Assembly: GCA_018064475.1 (NCBI GenBank)
Contig: JAGHVD010000072.1
Coordinates: 1 to 55,919 of the forward strand
DNA: 55,919 nt
Direction of reading: 5' to 3'
DNA from: Candidatus Scatonaster coprocaballi
GTDB lineage: Bacteria > Bacillota > Clostridia > Saccharofermentanales > Saccharofermentanaceae
Below are positions 8,553-17,099 of this stretch, piece by piece (positions within the stretch are counted from its first letter, which is position 1; each line of letters opens with the position of its first letter). The notes below the pieces were generated by a model. That model saw nothing but the letters and a program-made list of their open reading frames with translations, made no database searches and was not told where the DNA came from. The translations under genes were made by a program, and so were the position numbers.

Positions 8553-8580
8553 ATATGTATTTCGCTTGACAGCATGATGT

Positions 8581-8609
8581 ATTTTAGTACCAAGCCAGAT
8601 AATTGTCAA
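8581..8609 (-). promoter_or_regulatory. strong sigma-A promoter of tRNA-Arg
   Basis: Minus-strand TTGACA (perfect, 8604-8609), 17-base spacer, TAAAAT (8581-8586), ending 28 bases before the mature tRNA 5' end. Confidence 0.85.
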
Positions 8610-8621
8610 TGGTCTTTCGGG

Positions 8622-9545
8622 TTATTTTTCCGCTTTTTTATTCTTCTCTTCAGAAAGCGGGATCCGAACGTCTACTTTGAAGAGTCCATCATCAACAGAT
8701 GCCGAGATCGTACCCTTCATACGTTCAATGAGGCCCTTGGCGATGGAAAGGCCTAACCCGGTAGAAGTTGAGGTCCTCGCTCGGTCTCCCTTATAGAATC
8801 GGTCGAAGATCTTATCGATATCGATGATCTCCTCACCTTTCTTGTCGTTATAGCAGACAAAATGAAGATTGTTGTCTTGTTTCTCCAACTTCAGGCCAAG
8901 ACGCTCGGTGCCGTGTTCCAGTGCATTCTTGATGAGGTTCTGCACGACTCGTTGAAGCGCTACATCGTTGCCCAAGATCGAAAGTCGTTCTTCACAGAAG
9001 TCCACCTCCGGCTGTAGTCCTCTTTCCGAGAAACTGTCATAGAAAGAGAGAACGGTCTCACAGATGCATTGACGGCCATCCATCGGGACACAAGCCAATT
9101 CGTAATGTTGATCCTGCATCTTCGTATACGTGAAGAGTTCTTCGAGTAGTTCTTTGAGGCTTGTGATTCGATTCTGGATGATCTTCAGGTAATGATCCCG
9201 ATCTTCTTGAGAATCCGACATCACCAGAAGCTGAACGTAGCCATCGAGCGAAGTCAGCGGTGTACGAATATCGTGCGACAGATTGGCAATTGCTTCTTTG
9301 AGATTGCTCTCATTTCGTTCCACCGCGATACTCTCTTCACGATAGGTGTTACAGATATCGTTGATGCGTTGGACTAATTCGTTGATTTCTGCAAACGGAA
9401 GATCCGAAGTCAATCGAAGATTGGAAGCATGCTTCTGCATGACCTCAAGCTGCTGACAGTTCTTCCGGATCTGCTTGCGGTATGAGATCAACGTCACCAG
9501 AAGGGCCAGTGCTAATATGATTGCAGCAATTGTACAGAAAAGCAT
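8622..9545 (-). CDS. membrane sensor histidine kinase
   Basis: A protein of 307 residues with one N-terminal membrane segment (residues 1-22) and almost no extracytoplasmic loop, so it is unlikely to bind a ligand outside by itself. A short linker leads to the dimerisation and phosphoacceptor helix NLSHDIRTPLTSLDGY (phospho-His in SHD). The catalytic domain has the N box NLIKNALEHG and G2 box TGLGLSIAKGL. Kinases of this short type usually work with ABC transporters that act as the sensor. It is the last gene of the ABC cluster, 17 bases after the third ATPase. The cognate regulator should be the OmpR-type gene at 14.2-14.9 kb, which lies at the other end of the cluster. Confidence 0.9.
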   Translation of the reverse strand: MLFCTIAAIILALALLVTLISYRKQIRKNCQQLEVMQKHASNLRLTSDLPFAEINELVQRINDICNTYREESIAVERNESNLKEAIANLSHDIRTPLTSLDGYVQLLVMSDSQEDRDHYLKIIQNRITSLKELLEELFTYTKMQDQHYELACVPMDGRQCICETVLSFYDSFSERGLQPEVDFCEERLSILGNDVALQRVVQNLIKNALEHGTERLGLKLEKQDNNLHFVCYNDKKGEEIIDIDKIFDRFYKGDRARTSTSTGLGLSIAKGLIERMKGTISASVDDGLFKVDVRIPLSEEKNKKAEK

Positions 9546-9562
9546 GAATCCTCTCCTTACGA

Positions 9563-10468
9563 TTATCGTTCCATGGTCAACGACAGATAGTAATCTTCCA
9601 GTGCTTCGTTCTTCACTTGAATACTTAATGTCTTGATATTATTCTTTGCAAGTTCCAGCACGATCTCGCCACTGTCTTCCATTCGTTCAAAGATCTGAAT
9701 CATCGAGCCATCCATGATCTTAAATTCCGTGATGCCCATCTTCTCAATCACCATACAAGCCTTGACCGGATCACTGGTCCGAATCTCAATTCGCTCACTA
9801 CAGCGCTTCATCAGTTCCTCGTGCGTGAAAGTATCGATCAGCCGTCCACGATGAAGGATACCAAAACGTGTCGCAATCTTCGACAGTTCTTCGAGAATAT
9901 GCGAAGAAATAATCACCGTGACATTATATTCGTGGCTTAAGCGTTCGATCAGTTCACGAATCTCTACAATACCTTGAGGATCGATACCGTTGATCGGTTC
10001 ATCCAGAAGAAGAAGATCTGGGTGGCCTACCAGTGCCATCGCAATACCGAGTCGCTGCTTCATGCCGAGTGAGAATTTCTTGACAGGCTTCTTCTCCACC
10101 TCAGAAAGCCCTACTTCCTGAAGCAGTTGATGCACATAGGCATCGTCGTTCATGCCCAAGGTCAATTCCTTGAGTTTCATGTTCTCATATGCACTCATAT
10201 TCGGATAGAGTCCGGGTGTCTCGAGGAGCACACCGATTCGATCACGGAGTATCTTCGTCTTCTCTTGCGGTTCTCCGAATATGCTGAAAGTTCCATCTGT
10301 CGGCTTGGCAAGTCCGGCCAAGATCTTCAGAAGTGTCGTCTTACCGGCACCATTTCGTCCGATCAGTCCATAGATTTCGCCCTTCTTCAATTGAAGTGTC
10401 ACATGATCCAGTGCGAGCGTCTTGCCATATTGTTTGCTGATGCCTTCCGCCTGTAAAATGTATTCCAA
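9563..10468 (-). CDS. ABC transporter ATPase (BcrA/lantibiotic-immunity type), third copy
   Basis: Cytoplasmic ATPase of 301 residues that should power a peptide-export or immunity permease. Walker A GRNGAGKTTLL (about 40-50), signature SLGMKQRLGIAMAL, Walker B LLLLDEPINGIDPQG and switch His in ISSHILEEL are intact, and the C-terminal extension is like its two sisters. I place the start at TTG 10466-10468 (LEYILQAEG), which has GGGAGG seven bases upstream and gives the sister length. An open frame extends 20 codons upstream to an ATG at 10528, but that would overlap the -10 element of the promoter. Unlike the other two ATPases it has no adjacent permease of its own. Confidence 0.88.
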   Translation of the reverse strand: MEYILQAEGISKQYGKTLALDHVTLQLKKGEIYGLIGRNGAGKTTLLKILAGLAKPTDGTFSIFGEPQEKTKILRDRIGVLLETPGLYPNMSAYENMKLKELTLGMNDDAYVHQLLQEVGLSEVEKKPVKKFSLGMKQRLGIAMALVGHPDLLLLDEPINGIDPQGIVEIRELIERLSHEYNVTVIISSHILEELSKIATRFGILHRGRLIDTFTHEELMKRCSERIEIRTSDPVKACMVIEKMGITEFKIMDGSMIQIFERMEDSGEIVLELAKNNIKTLSIQVKNEALEDYYLSLTMER

Positions 10469-10526
10469 TTTCGTACCTCCCAATTGCGTTCTCGGCCGAA
10501 ATAAGCCGTTACAGCCTACTCTTTCC

Positions 10527-10554
10527 ATTATAGTGATGTAATTTCTCCCGTCAA
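10527..10554 (-). promoter_or_regulatory. sigma-A promoter for the third ATPase and histidine kinase
   Basis: Minus-strand TTGACG (10549-10554), 16-base spacer, perfect TATAAT (10527-10532). The start site would fall near 10520, about 50 bases before the TTG start. It separates this pair from the upstream ABC genes. Confidence 0.75.
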
Positions 10555-10555
10555 T

Positions 10556-10595
10556 GAAAATAGAACACGGCCGCTTGGGGCAAGTGTTCTATTTC
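10556..10595 (-). terminator. hairpin terminator after the first permease
   Basis: Minus-strand arms GAAATAGAACAC and GTGTTCTATTTT around a 15-base loop, ending in TTTT. It lies 40 bases after the permease stop and directly upstream of the promoter for the third ATPase, so it probably ends the regulator-ABC transcript. Confidence 0.7.
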
Positions 10596-10635
10596 CTAGG
10601 TATGAGGGTATTATGAATGTAGTGGGGCTTGCAAA

Positions 10636-11433
10636 TTATCGAATATCTCTCTTCTGCTGGAGCAAGACGCTACCGCCAAGAGAAAGGACAATGTATGCGG
10701 CACAAAGAATGAGGAAGAACGTACATCCTTTGACGGCTACCGAATTCAAATCCAGATACATAAACGCTGAGTCTAGGAAGAAGTCACTCGGTACATGTGC
10801 AGGAGAAGAGAAAACCTTATCTGCAACTTTATCCAACAAACTCTCGATCAGTGCTAACAGTCCGGTTGAAATGAAGCATGTTGCCACAATACCGCCCGTA
10901 GAACTGTTAAACAGTGTCGTAAAGAAGAAGAAGAGTGTCACAAATGTCACCAGACCGAGGTAAGCCACGGCGCATACACACAGGAAATCCTTGGCACTAT
11001 CCCAACGGAAGTCATTCATAAATGCTGCAGAAAGTCCAATGTAGAAACCTTGTCCGACTACTGTAAGTGCTGTTGCACCAATAATGGAAGAGATCCATCT
11101 GGCAATTGTCTGCTTAGCTCTACTCTTCGTGATGCCGACAATGTTCTTGTCGAAACCGCATTTGTGTTCCGCATTGGTAAAGATGACAACGAAGATACCA
11201 ACCAACATGATGATCATGCCGACCTGAACATAAGAAGAGATCGAGTCGATGCTAGTCATGTAAGTCGGTACATCTTGCATGCCTTGCGAAAGATTCATAT
11301 TAAATGGATCATCAAGCACTAGTTTGTTCATGGAAAAGGCAAAAAGTGTCATGGCGATCATGCAGGCCATCAATACCCAAGTTGAGACCGCATGCGTCAT
11401 GCGGTATAGATTCATCTTTATTAACTTAATCAT
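10636..11433 (-). CDS. ABC-2-type permease (lantibiotic-immunity-like)
   Basis: A protein of 265 residues with six predicted membrane segments (about 15-35, 75-95, 110-140, 155-180, 185-205 and 235-255). This is the usual topology of MutE/EpiE and BcrB-like permeases that partner the ATPases in this cluster. The start ATG overlaps the end of the second ATPase by 8 bases, so the two are translationally coupled and most likely form one transporter. AGGAGG lies seven bases upstream of the start. The substrate is unknown; by position next to a two-component system it is probably an antimicrobial peptide or envelope-active compound. Confidence 0.82.
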   Translation of the reverse strand: MIKLIKMNLYRMTHAVSTWVLMACMIAMTLFAFSMNKLVLDDPFNMNLSQGMQDVPTYMTSIDSISSYVQVGMIIMLVGIFVVIFTNAEHKCGFDKNIVGITKSRAKQTIARWISSIIGATALTVVGQGFYIGLSAAFMNDFRWDSAKDFLCVCAVAYLGLVTFVTLFFFFTTLFNSSTGGIVATCFISTGLLALIESLLDKVADKVFSSPAHVPSDFFLDSAFMYLDLNSVAVKGCTFFLILCAAYIVLSLGGSVLLQQKRDIR

Positions 11434-12337
11434 TCTTCTGTCCTCCTGTCAGCTGGAAGTAATAGTCTTCCAGTTCCTCACTCTTTCGGGAAATCTCATT
11501 CGTCATGATGTTCTCTTTCGCAAGTGCTACAGTGATTGCACCACCTTCGTTGAGACGTTCGAAGATCTTGATCTTATCGTCTGCAACTTCCAACTTGGAG
11601 AAGCCCATCGTGTGAAGAATATCGAGTGTACGGGACATATCGCTGGTACGAAGTTCCAGTCTCTCATTACAGCGACTGAGCAACTCATCCTTGCTGGCTT
11701 CTTCAAGAAGTCTTCCTTCATGAATGATGCCGAATCTTGTAGCAACTTTGCTCAATTCGTCCAGAATATGGCTAGAGATCAGAATGGTGATACCGCGGTC
11801 AACACTCAGGTGGTGGAGAATCTGTCTCATTTCCGCAATACCCTGTGGGTCAAGGCCGTTGATTGGCTCATCCAGGATCAGCAGTTCCGGCTGGCTGACA
11901 AGTGCCATTGCAATACCCAGTCTCTGCTTCATGCCAAGTGAGAACTGTTTGGCTTTCTTCTTCGCAGTATTTTCAAGGCCTACTTCCTTCAGAAGACCTC
12001 TGAGGAATTCGTCGTCCTTGATACCCAGTGCAATCGCCTTCGTCTTCAAGTTCTGGAAAGCGGTCATGTTCGGATACAAGCCCGGTGCCTCGATCAGAAT
12101 ACCAATCTTCGGAAGCATCTGTGAAGTCGTCTCACCGTTCCTTCCGCGAACCTCGAAGGATCCGGAAGTCGGATGGGCCAATCCACCGATCATCTTCATG
12201 AGCGTGGTTTTACCAGCTCCGTTTCTTCCAATCAGGCCATAGATGTCTCCACGTTCAACATGGATGGAAACTTCGTTACAAGCCTTGTATGAACCATACT
12301 GTTTGGTTATTGCGTTTGTCGTCAGAATGAAATCCAT
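11426..12337 (-). CDS. ABC transporter ATPase, second copy
   Basis: A protein of 303 residues, closely similar to the other two ATPases of the cluster. Walker A GRNGAGKTTLMKM (about 37-49), signature FSLGMKQRLGIAMAL, Walker B LLILDEPINGLDPQG and the switch His in ISSHILDEL are intact. The C-terminal third after about residue 215 is the variable domain seen in BcrA-type ATPases. It overlaps the following permease by 8 bases and the pair should form one exporter. It is separated from the preceding permease by 123 bases in which I see only a ribosome-binding site, so it is probably read from the regulator promoter. Confidence 0.88.
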   Translation of the reverse strand: MDFILTTNAITKQYGSYKACNEVSIHVERGDIYGLIGRNGAGKTTLMKMIGGLAHPTSGSFEVRGRNGETTSQMLPKIGILIEAPGLYPNMTAFQNLKTKAIALGIKDDEFLRGLLKEVGLENTAKKKAKQFSLGMKQRLGIAMALVSQPELLILDEPINGLDPQGIAEMRQILHHLSVDRGITILISSHILDELSKVATRFGIIHEGRLLEEASKDELLSRCNERLELRTSDMSRTLDILHTMGFSKLEVADDKIKIFERLNEGGAITVALAKENIMTNEISRKSEELEDYYFQLTGGQKND

Positions 12338-12460
12338 TTCATCGCTCCTCCTTTTGTTTACGGACTCATTCTATCGATGAATTCCTAAACAATCGCCAAG
12401 GAGAAGTTCAGAAAATGGAAAGTATTTATTAAGAAAAGTTTAAGCGTGGAAGCTCGTCGA

Positions 12461-13330
12461 TCAGCAACGAACATCCTTCTTCTTTGCAAGAAGTGTACAG
12501 ATCGCTAGTGCAAATGCTGTCCAAGCAATTGCAACGATGATGGAACGGACTGTATCTGCGTAGTCCATGTTCGCATGGTAGGTCAAGAATACATTGTCGA
12601 TGCAGTAATTAGAAAGCCTGAATGCACCGGATTTCTCAGTGATTCCGATCGTACCGCCAAGTGTATCCATTGCGGCATCTGCCAAGTTCTGGCCTGTGAT
12701 CTTCGCAATAATGAGGTCCAGGAGATGTTCGATGCTCTGCATCATACCGGATGCCATAATGAGGCCGATCACCATACCGCCGGAAGCACTCTTAAATAAT
12801 GAAGTAATCATAAAGACAAGCGTCAGAAGTGCAATCAGTAGGATATACTCCACGATAAAGCTCTTGAAAAACAGATCCATACATTCCATCTCGAAAGATT
12901 TGAAGCAGATTGCGGTTACGCCCAAGCTCAACAAAGAATATGCCACGTAAATAGTGGAAACACTGACCACCATTGCCGACCACTTCGCAAATACGAACTT
13001 GCTCTTATCTTGGAACATGCCGTATATATTCTTTACATATCCTCTGGAAAAATCACTTGTAACCAGAAGTACGGTAAAGATCGTCATGAGAATAATGAAT
13101 GGGCTGTTCATCTGCGTGAAGAAACTGTGAATTCTAAAAGGTACAGTACCCTTTCCCTTGACACCAACTAAAACGTCCAAGACATCGCCAGGTATATCGA
13201 ATGGGTTTTCGAAGACGACATAGGCCAGAATCAGTGTGATGGCGAAGAACACGCCAAGAAGAATGCCAATTACCTTGGTGGACTTAGCCTTCAAAGCGCG
13301 ATATATGTGCATGCGGAAAAGATTAGACAT
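12461..13330 (-). CDS. ABC-2-type permease, second copy
   Basis: A protein of 289 residues with about six membrane segments (near 20-40, 75-90, 105-130, 140-165, 170-195 and 260-282). A larger polar stretch near 205-250 probably lies outside the membrane core. The start ATG overlaps the preceding ATPase by 8 bases with AGGAGG upstream, the same arrangement as the other pair in this cluster, which points to duplication of an ATPase-permease module. The permease sequences have diverged far more than the ATPases. It probably exports or repels a peptide. Confidence 0.82.
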   Translation of the reverse strand: MSNLFRMHIYRALKAKSTKVIGILLGVFFAITLILAYVVFENPFDIPGDVLDVLVGVKGKGTVPFRIHSFFTQMNSPFIILMTIFTVLLVTSDFSRGYVKNIYGMFQDKSKFVFAKWSAMVVSVSTIYVAYSLLSLGVTAICFKSFEMECMDLFFKSFIVEYILLIALLTLVFMITSLFKSASGGMVIGLIMASGMMQSIEHLLDLIIAKITGQNLADAAMDTLGGTIGITEKSGAFRLSNYCIDNVFLTYHANMDYADTVRSIIVAIAWTAFALAICTLLAKKKDVRC

Positions 13331-14234
13331 TGATGTTTCCTCCTGTCAAACGGAAGTAATATTCTTCAAGTGACTGGCCTTCCAGTCTCAACTCAGTGAT
13401 CTGTACATTCTCACGTGCCAACTGAATGTTCAGCTCGGCAATCTGATCCAGACGCTCGTTGATCTCGAAGTGATCCTCTCTGAATTCGTACTGTGTAACA
13501 CCGATTTTCTGGAGTGCAGCACTGGTCTGCGCCGGATCTTTCGCACGAATGAAGATATGAGGCGTGCATCTTGCATTTAATTCCTCTTTAGTAAGTTCAT
13601 CGATGAGTCGGCCATCGTGAATAATGCCGTAGCGTGAAGCCACCTTGGACAGTTCTTCCAGAATATGGCTGGAGATGATGACAGTCGTGTGAAGCTCCGT
13701 GCAGAGACGATGGATGACGCCACGGATCTCTGCAATACCCTGCGGATCCAGTCCATTGATTGGTTCATCCAACAGAAGCAATTCCGGAGAGTTGACCATA
13801 GCCAGTGCAATACCGAGGCGCTGACGCATACCCAGTGAGAAATTCTTGACCGGCTTCTCACCAACATCCGCAAGTCCAACAAACTGGAGCAATTCAACAA
13901 GATAATTGTCATTCTTAATGCCGTAAGCAATCGCCTTCGCCTTCAGATTCTTCATGGCAGACAGGTTCGGGAAAATACCCGGATCTTCAATCAATACGCC
14001 GATGCGCTTCATCATTTCCTGCTGCGACTCGCCGTTCTCACCATGGAGCGTATAAGAACCACTTGTCGGGAAAGACAAGTTAGCAATCATCTTCAGCAAT
14101 GTCGTCTTACCTGCGCCGTTCTTACCAATCAATCCATAGACTTCACCACGTTCTACATGGATAGAGACCTGATTGACTGCAACTTTGTACTTAAACTTCT
14201 TGGTAATGTTGTCAGTCGTTAAAATGTAACCCAT
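13323..14234 (-). CDS. ABC transporter ATPase, first copy
   Basis: A protein of 303 residues that lies directly after the response regulator (12 bases) and overlaps its permease by 8 bases. Walker A GKNGAGKTTLLKM, signature FSLGMRQRLGIALAM, Walker B LLLLDEPINGLDPQG and switch motif ISSHILEEL are all intact. It belongs to the BcrA/MutF group of ATPases that give resistance to or immunity against bacitracin-like and lantibiotic peptides. Being first in the transcript, it is likely the main pump ATPase controlled by the regulator. Confidence 0.88.
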   Translation of the reverse strand: MGYILTTDNITKKFKYKVAVNQVSIHVERGEVYGLIGKNGAGKTTLLKMIANLSFPTSGSYTLHGENGESQQEMMKRIGVLIEDPGIFPNLSAMKNLKAKAIAYGIKNDNYLVELLQFVGLADVGEKPVKNFSLGMRQRLGIALAMVNSPELLLLDEPINGLDPQGIAEIRGVIHRLCTELHTTVIISSHILEELSKVASRYGIIHDGRLIDELTKEELNARCTPHIFIRAKDPAQTSAALQKIGVTQYEFREDHFEINERLDQIAELNIQLARENVQITELRLEGQSLEEYYFRLTGGNINV

Positions 14235-14246
14235 ACCTTCTTCTCC

Positions 14247-14933
14247 TTACTTAGCCAGTTTGTAGCCGATGCCCCAAACTGTCTCGATAAATTCTGTATC
14301 TGTATACTCCTTCAGTTTCTTACGAATGTTACTGATGTGGACGTTGATCGTCTTATCTTCTCCGATATAGATCTCGTTCCATGCACAATCGTAGATATCC
14401 TGCTTGGTAAATACACGCTTCGGATGTGCGACCAGCAATGCCAGAATCTGGAATTCACGCTTGGTCAACTGTACTTCATTATCATGTACCAGCACGGTAA
14501 AAGACTGTTCGTCCAAAGTTAATTCTTTGTAAGTCATTCTACCCGCGCTATCTGAATCTTCTGGATTCTGGGAAGCCCGTCGGATCTGTACCGCCACACG
14601 AGCCAGTAATTCCGGCAACTCGAATGGTTTGGTAATATAGTCTTCCGCACCGGAGGTGAGCATCTGAACCTTCGTGTCCATCTCATCTTTGGCCGACACA
14701 ACGATTACCGGCACGTCTTTGATGGCTTTCATCTTCGGGAACAGCTCGTCTCCACAAAGGCCTGGAAGCATCATATCCATGAGGACGAGGCTATAGTTCT
14801 CCCGCTCATAGTAGAGCAATGCCTCTGTACCGGAGAAAGCCTGCGTACACTCGTAGCCAGCCTTCTTCAAGGCATCAGCAATCATATGATTGATCTCTGT
14901 ATTGTCTTCGATAATCAGTATTTTCTTCATCAT
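14247..14933 (-). CDS. OmpR/PhoB-family response regulator
   Basis: A protein of 228 residues with an N-terminal receiver domain (IIEDN acidic pocket at about 7-11, phospho-Asp in LVLMDMML near 53, Thr/Ser and Lys in VVSAKDE and YITKPFE) and a C-terminal winged-helix DNA-binding domain (LTKREFQILALL, then KTINVHISNIRKKL and the terminal VWGIGYKL). It should be phosphorylated by the kinase at 8.6-9.5 kb and activate the ABC genes that follow it on the same strand. A second ATG at codon 2 is possible. It is transcribed away from the phosphatase gene. Confidence 0.92.
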   Translation of the reverse strand: MMKKILIIEDNTEINHMIADALKKAGYECTQAFSGTEALLYYERENYSLVLMDMMLPGLCGDELFPKMKAIKDVPVIVVSAKDEMDTKVQMLTSGAEDYITKPFELPELLARVAVQIRRASQNPEDSDSAGRMTYKELTLDEQSFTVLVHDNEVQLTKREFQILALLVAHPKRVFTKQDIYDCAWNEIYIGEDKTINVHISNIRKKLKEYTDTEFIETVWGIGYKLAK

Positions 14934-14981
14934 TCATCCCTCACATCAAGATATTGTACCACAAAAAATCATGATTAATGG

Positions 14982-14987
14982 TATAAT
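14982..14987 (+). promoter_or_regulatory. -10 box for the phosphatase gene in a divergent intergenic region
   Basis: A perfect TATAAT lies 24 bases upstream of the phosphatase ATG; no convincing -35 is visible. On the opposite strand TACAAT (plus coordinates 14952-14957) could serve the response regulator. The two would be back to back in about 70 bases. Confidence 0.4.
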
Positions 14988-15010
14988 CTTCATGGCTCGA
15001 GGTGATAATT

Positions 15011-15787
15011 ATGGAATATGATATTTTGACTGGACGATTGCCGGTTCCGGGACTATGTAATGCGCGTGATCTGGGTGTTCTTCATACCCAAGACGGCAAG
15101 GCGCTCGCTTCTCACCGTCTGGTTCGTTCCGATTCGCTGGATCGACTTTCTGCCCAAGATGTTGAATTACTCGCATCCTACCCGATCGAAGTAGTCATTG
15201 ACCTTCGCACCTCAAGTGAAGCCAGTCATGAACCGGATGTCATCCGCGACGATCCTAGATTCTCCTATTATAATATCTCTCTACTACAAGAAGCGAAGGG
15301 AGAACTTCTGTCCAATCCGGTTATCGTTGATACGCGTTCCTCTTCGCTTGGCCACTTATACGTATGGATGGCCGAGTACTCGAAGAAGAACTTCGCCGAG
15401 GTGTATCGCATCATCCTACACGAAGCACCAAGGGCAGTGCTTTTCCATTGTGCGCATGGCAAAGACCGTACGGGTCTGATTGCCGCGCTTCTTTACCTAC
15501 TTTGTGGCGTGTCACGCGAAGATATCATCCGCAACTATGCCATCTCCTACGAGTATGTCCGAGATCTGGTGGCGCCCTTGATCGCAAATACCCCCGTTGA
15601 GGAGCAGCACATCTATCGTAGCGATGCTTCGAACATGGTCATGTTTCTGGATCATCTGGAGAAGAATTACCATGGAGACGCCCGTGAATATCTACATAGT
15701 ACCGGTCTGACGGATGAAGAAATCCGTTCCCTTCGGAACCTACTTCTTCCCGAGAACGAATCGTTCAGTTCTTCTTCGAAAGCCTGA
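15011..15787 (+). CDS. tyrosine/serine protein phosphatase (Y_phosphatase3 type)
   Basis: A protein of 258 residues of the PTP-like family. The N-terminal NARDLG motif (about 17-22) with RSDSLDRL, the central VVIDLRTSSE, and the P-loop HCAHGKDRTG (general form HCxxGxxRTG) with catalytic Cys and Arg are intact. Such enzymes remove phosphate from tyrosine or serine residues, or from phosphoinositides in some homologues. I start at ATG 15011 because GAGGTGA ends five bases before it; an in-frame GTG at 15002 lies inside that site. It is a single-gene unit facing the minus-strand lipoprotein gene, and their 3' ends overlap by 23 bases. Confidence 0.85.
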   Translation: MEYDILTGRLPVPGLCNARDLGVLHTQDGKALASHRLVRSDSLDRLSAQDVELLASYPIEVVIDLRTSSEASHEPDVIRDDPRFSYYNISLLQEAKGELLSNPVIVDTRSSSLGHLYVWMAEYSKKNFAEVYRIILHEAPRAVLFHCAHGKDRTGLIAALLYLLCGVSREDIIRNYAISYEYVRDLVAPLIANTPVEEQHIYRSDASNMVMFLDHLEKNYHGDAREYLHSTGLTDEEIRSLRNLLLPENESFSSSSKA

Positions 15788-17099
15788 GTGAAGAAATTGG
15801 GTAACTTCCATCCGCATTCGTGTGTTCATGGTCGAGTTCAATAACCAGTTCATACGATTCTCCATCGACTGTGACCGCCATCCTATACGCGCCTTCATCG
15901 GCATATGGATACTGCTTCAGGATGTCCCAAGATGTCTCCGTAGTTGTAATTCGCTCACCGATCGTAGCTTTCTTGGAATCCCAGATCCGGAAGCGGATGC
16001 AGGTGCCTTCCCATTCAGTTTCGCTGGTAAAACGACCGTAGACCGTCAGTACAAATCCAGGATACCGTACGAGAATCTTTCGATTTCCGTCTGCCCGATT
16101 CTGCTTGACATCTCCACCTTCCAGCACCGGACCACAAGTCACGGAGATTGGCTCACCCAGCAGGGAACGCACGGAGGACGCAGAGGCATGTTCACCCACC
16201 CGAAGGGTTCGGTGACCGTTGTAATAGAGATAGAGATCTGTCGTCTTTAGGTCACTCATAATCGAATCCTGAACCGAGATCTCATCATCCGCATTACTAT
16301 GGAAAAGCACCTCACGAGAGCTGGCATGCAGGCTTGAATCCAACACTTCCGGTTGTAGAAAGACCAGATTGGACGCATCGATAGATACCAATTCGTACTC
16401 ATCCTGCTTGGACTGCACATTTACTGAATAGAAGCGGATGATCTCTTTGGCTTTCGCTTCGCGTACGACGATATCACTAGGCAGTGGTTCAGCCGTTCTC
16501 ATCAAAGGAAGGATACGTGTGACATCGTCCAGATTCCCTCCCTCATGTGCTTCGAAATAGTGCGTCGAGAATGCCAGAAGATCCATACAATTCTTCGCCC
16601 ATCTTCGATCCAGATAGACCGTTCCATCCGGCTTGGTCTGCAGGTAGATATAGATAGGGAAATCCGACTTTCTTTCACCGGTCGTCTCAATGCGGACCGG
16701 TATACAGCCACGAATAAGTGCCTCGTATTCCTCGGAACTTGTGTCGACCATTCGGGAGAGAAGTCTTTCTTTCTCCACCCCATCCACGATATAGAACGAA
16801 CTCGTACGGCTGCCGTAGGGCAATAGTTTCTGAAGCACGCTGACATATTCGTAATACTCCGAGTACGTCATCTCATCTTTCTGGTCATCCGGAATCCGTT
16901 TATACAGATCCTCTGTTGCATTCAGATCCTGCATCGAGTCAACCAGAATTCTGGCGAGTTCCGGCTCATCCACACGATTTCCGGACTTTTTCGACCTGGA
17001 GCAACCAGCTAGGAGCGAAGATAAAAGGCAACACAGAATCAGCATAGCGATGCTACGCTCAAAGAGTCTGTTCTTGTTTCCGCCCCTGATCCTGCTCAC
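15765..17099 (-). CDS. putative lipoprotein of unknown function
   Basis: A protein of 444 residues. A basic N-region and hydrophobic segment end in LLAGC, giving a lipid-modified Cys at residue 33. The rest is soluble and without recognised catalytic motifs; it contains several beta-rich stretches such as LYLYYNGHRTLRVGEH. The start is GTG 17097-17099, which overlaps the rlmB stop in a GTGA junction and thus places the gene last in the cysE-cysS-mrnC-rlmB operon. Its 3' end overlaps the oppositely oriented phosphatase by 23 bases. Surface exposure is inferred from the lipobox; the role is unknown. Confidence 0.78.
   Translation of the reverse strand: MSRIRGGNKNRLFERSIAMLILCCLLSSLLAGCSRSKKSGNRVDEPELARILVDSMQDLNATEDLYKRIPDDQKDEMTYSEYYEYVSVLQKLLPYGSRTSSFYIVDGVEKERLLSRMVDTSSEEYEALIRGCIPVRIETTGERKSDFPIYIYLQTKPDGTVYLDRRWAKNCMDLLAFSTHYFEAHEGGNLDDVTRILPLMRTAEPLPSDIVVREAKAKEIIRFYSVNVQSKQDEYELVSIDASNLVFLQPEVLDSSLHASSREVLFHSNADDEISVQDSIMSDLKTTDLYLYYNGHRTLRVGEHASASSVRSLLGEPISVTCGPVLEGGDVKQNRADGNRKILVRYPGFVLTVYGRFTSETEWEGTCIRFRIWDSKKATIGERITTTETSWDILKQYPYADEGAYRMAVTVDGESYELVIELDHEHTNADGSYPISSLRLSKKN

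Noticed and set aside
10469-10528. 20 extra N-terminal codons on the third ABC ATPase
   Set aside because: The ATG overlaps the -10 box, the extension is absent from both sister proteins, and a well-spaced GGGAGG supports the TTG start.
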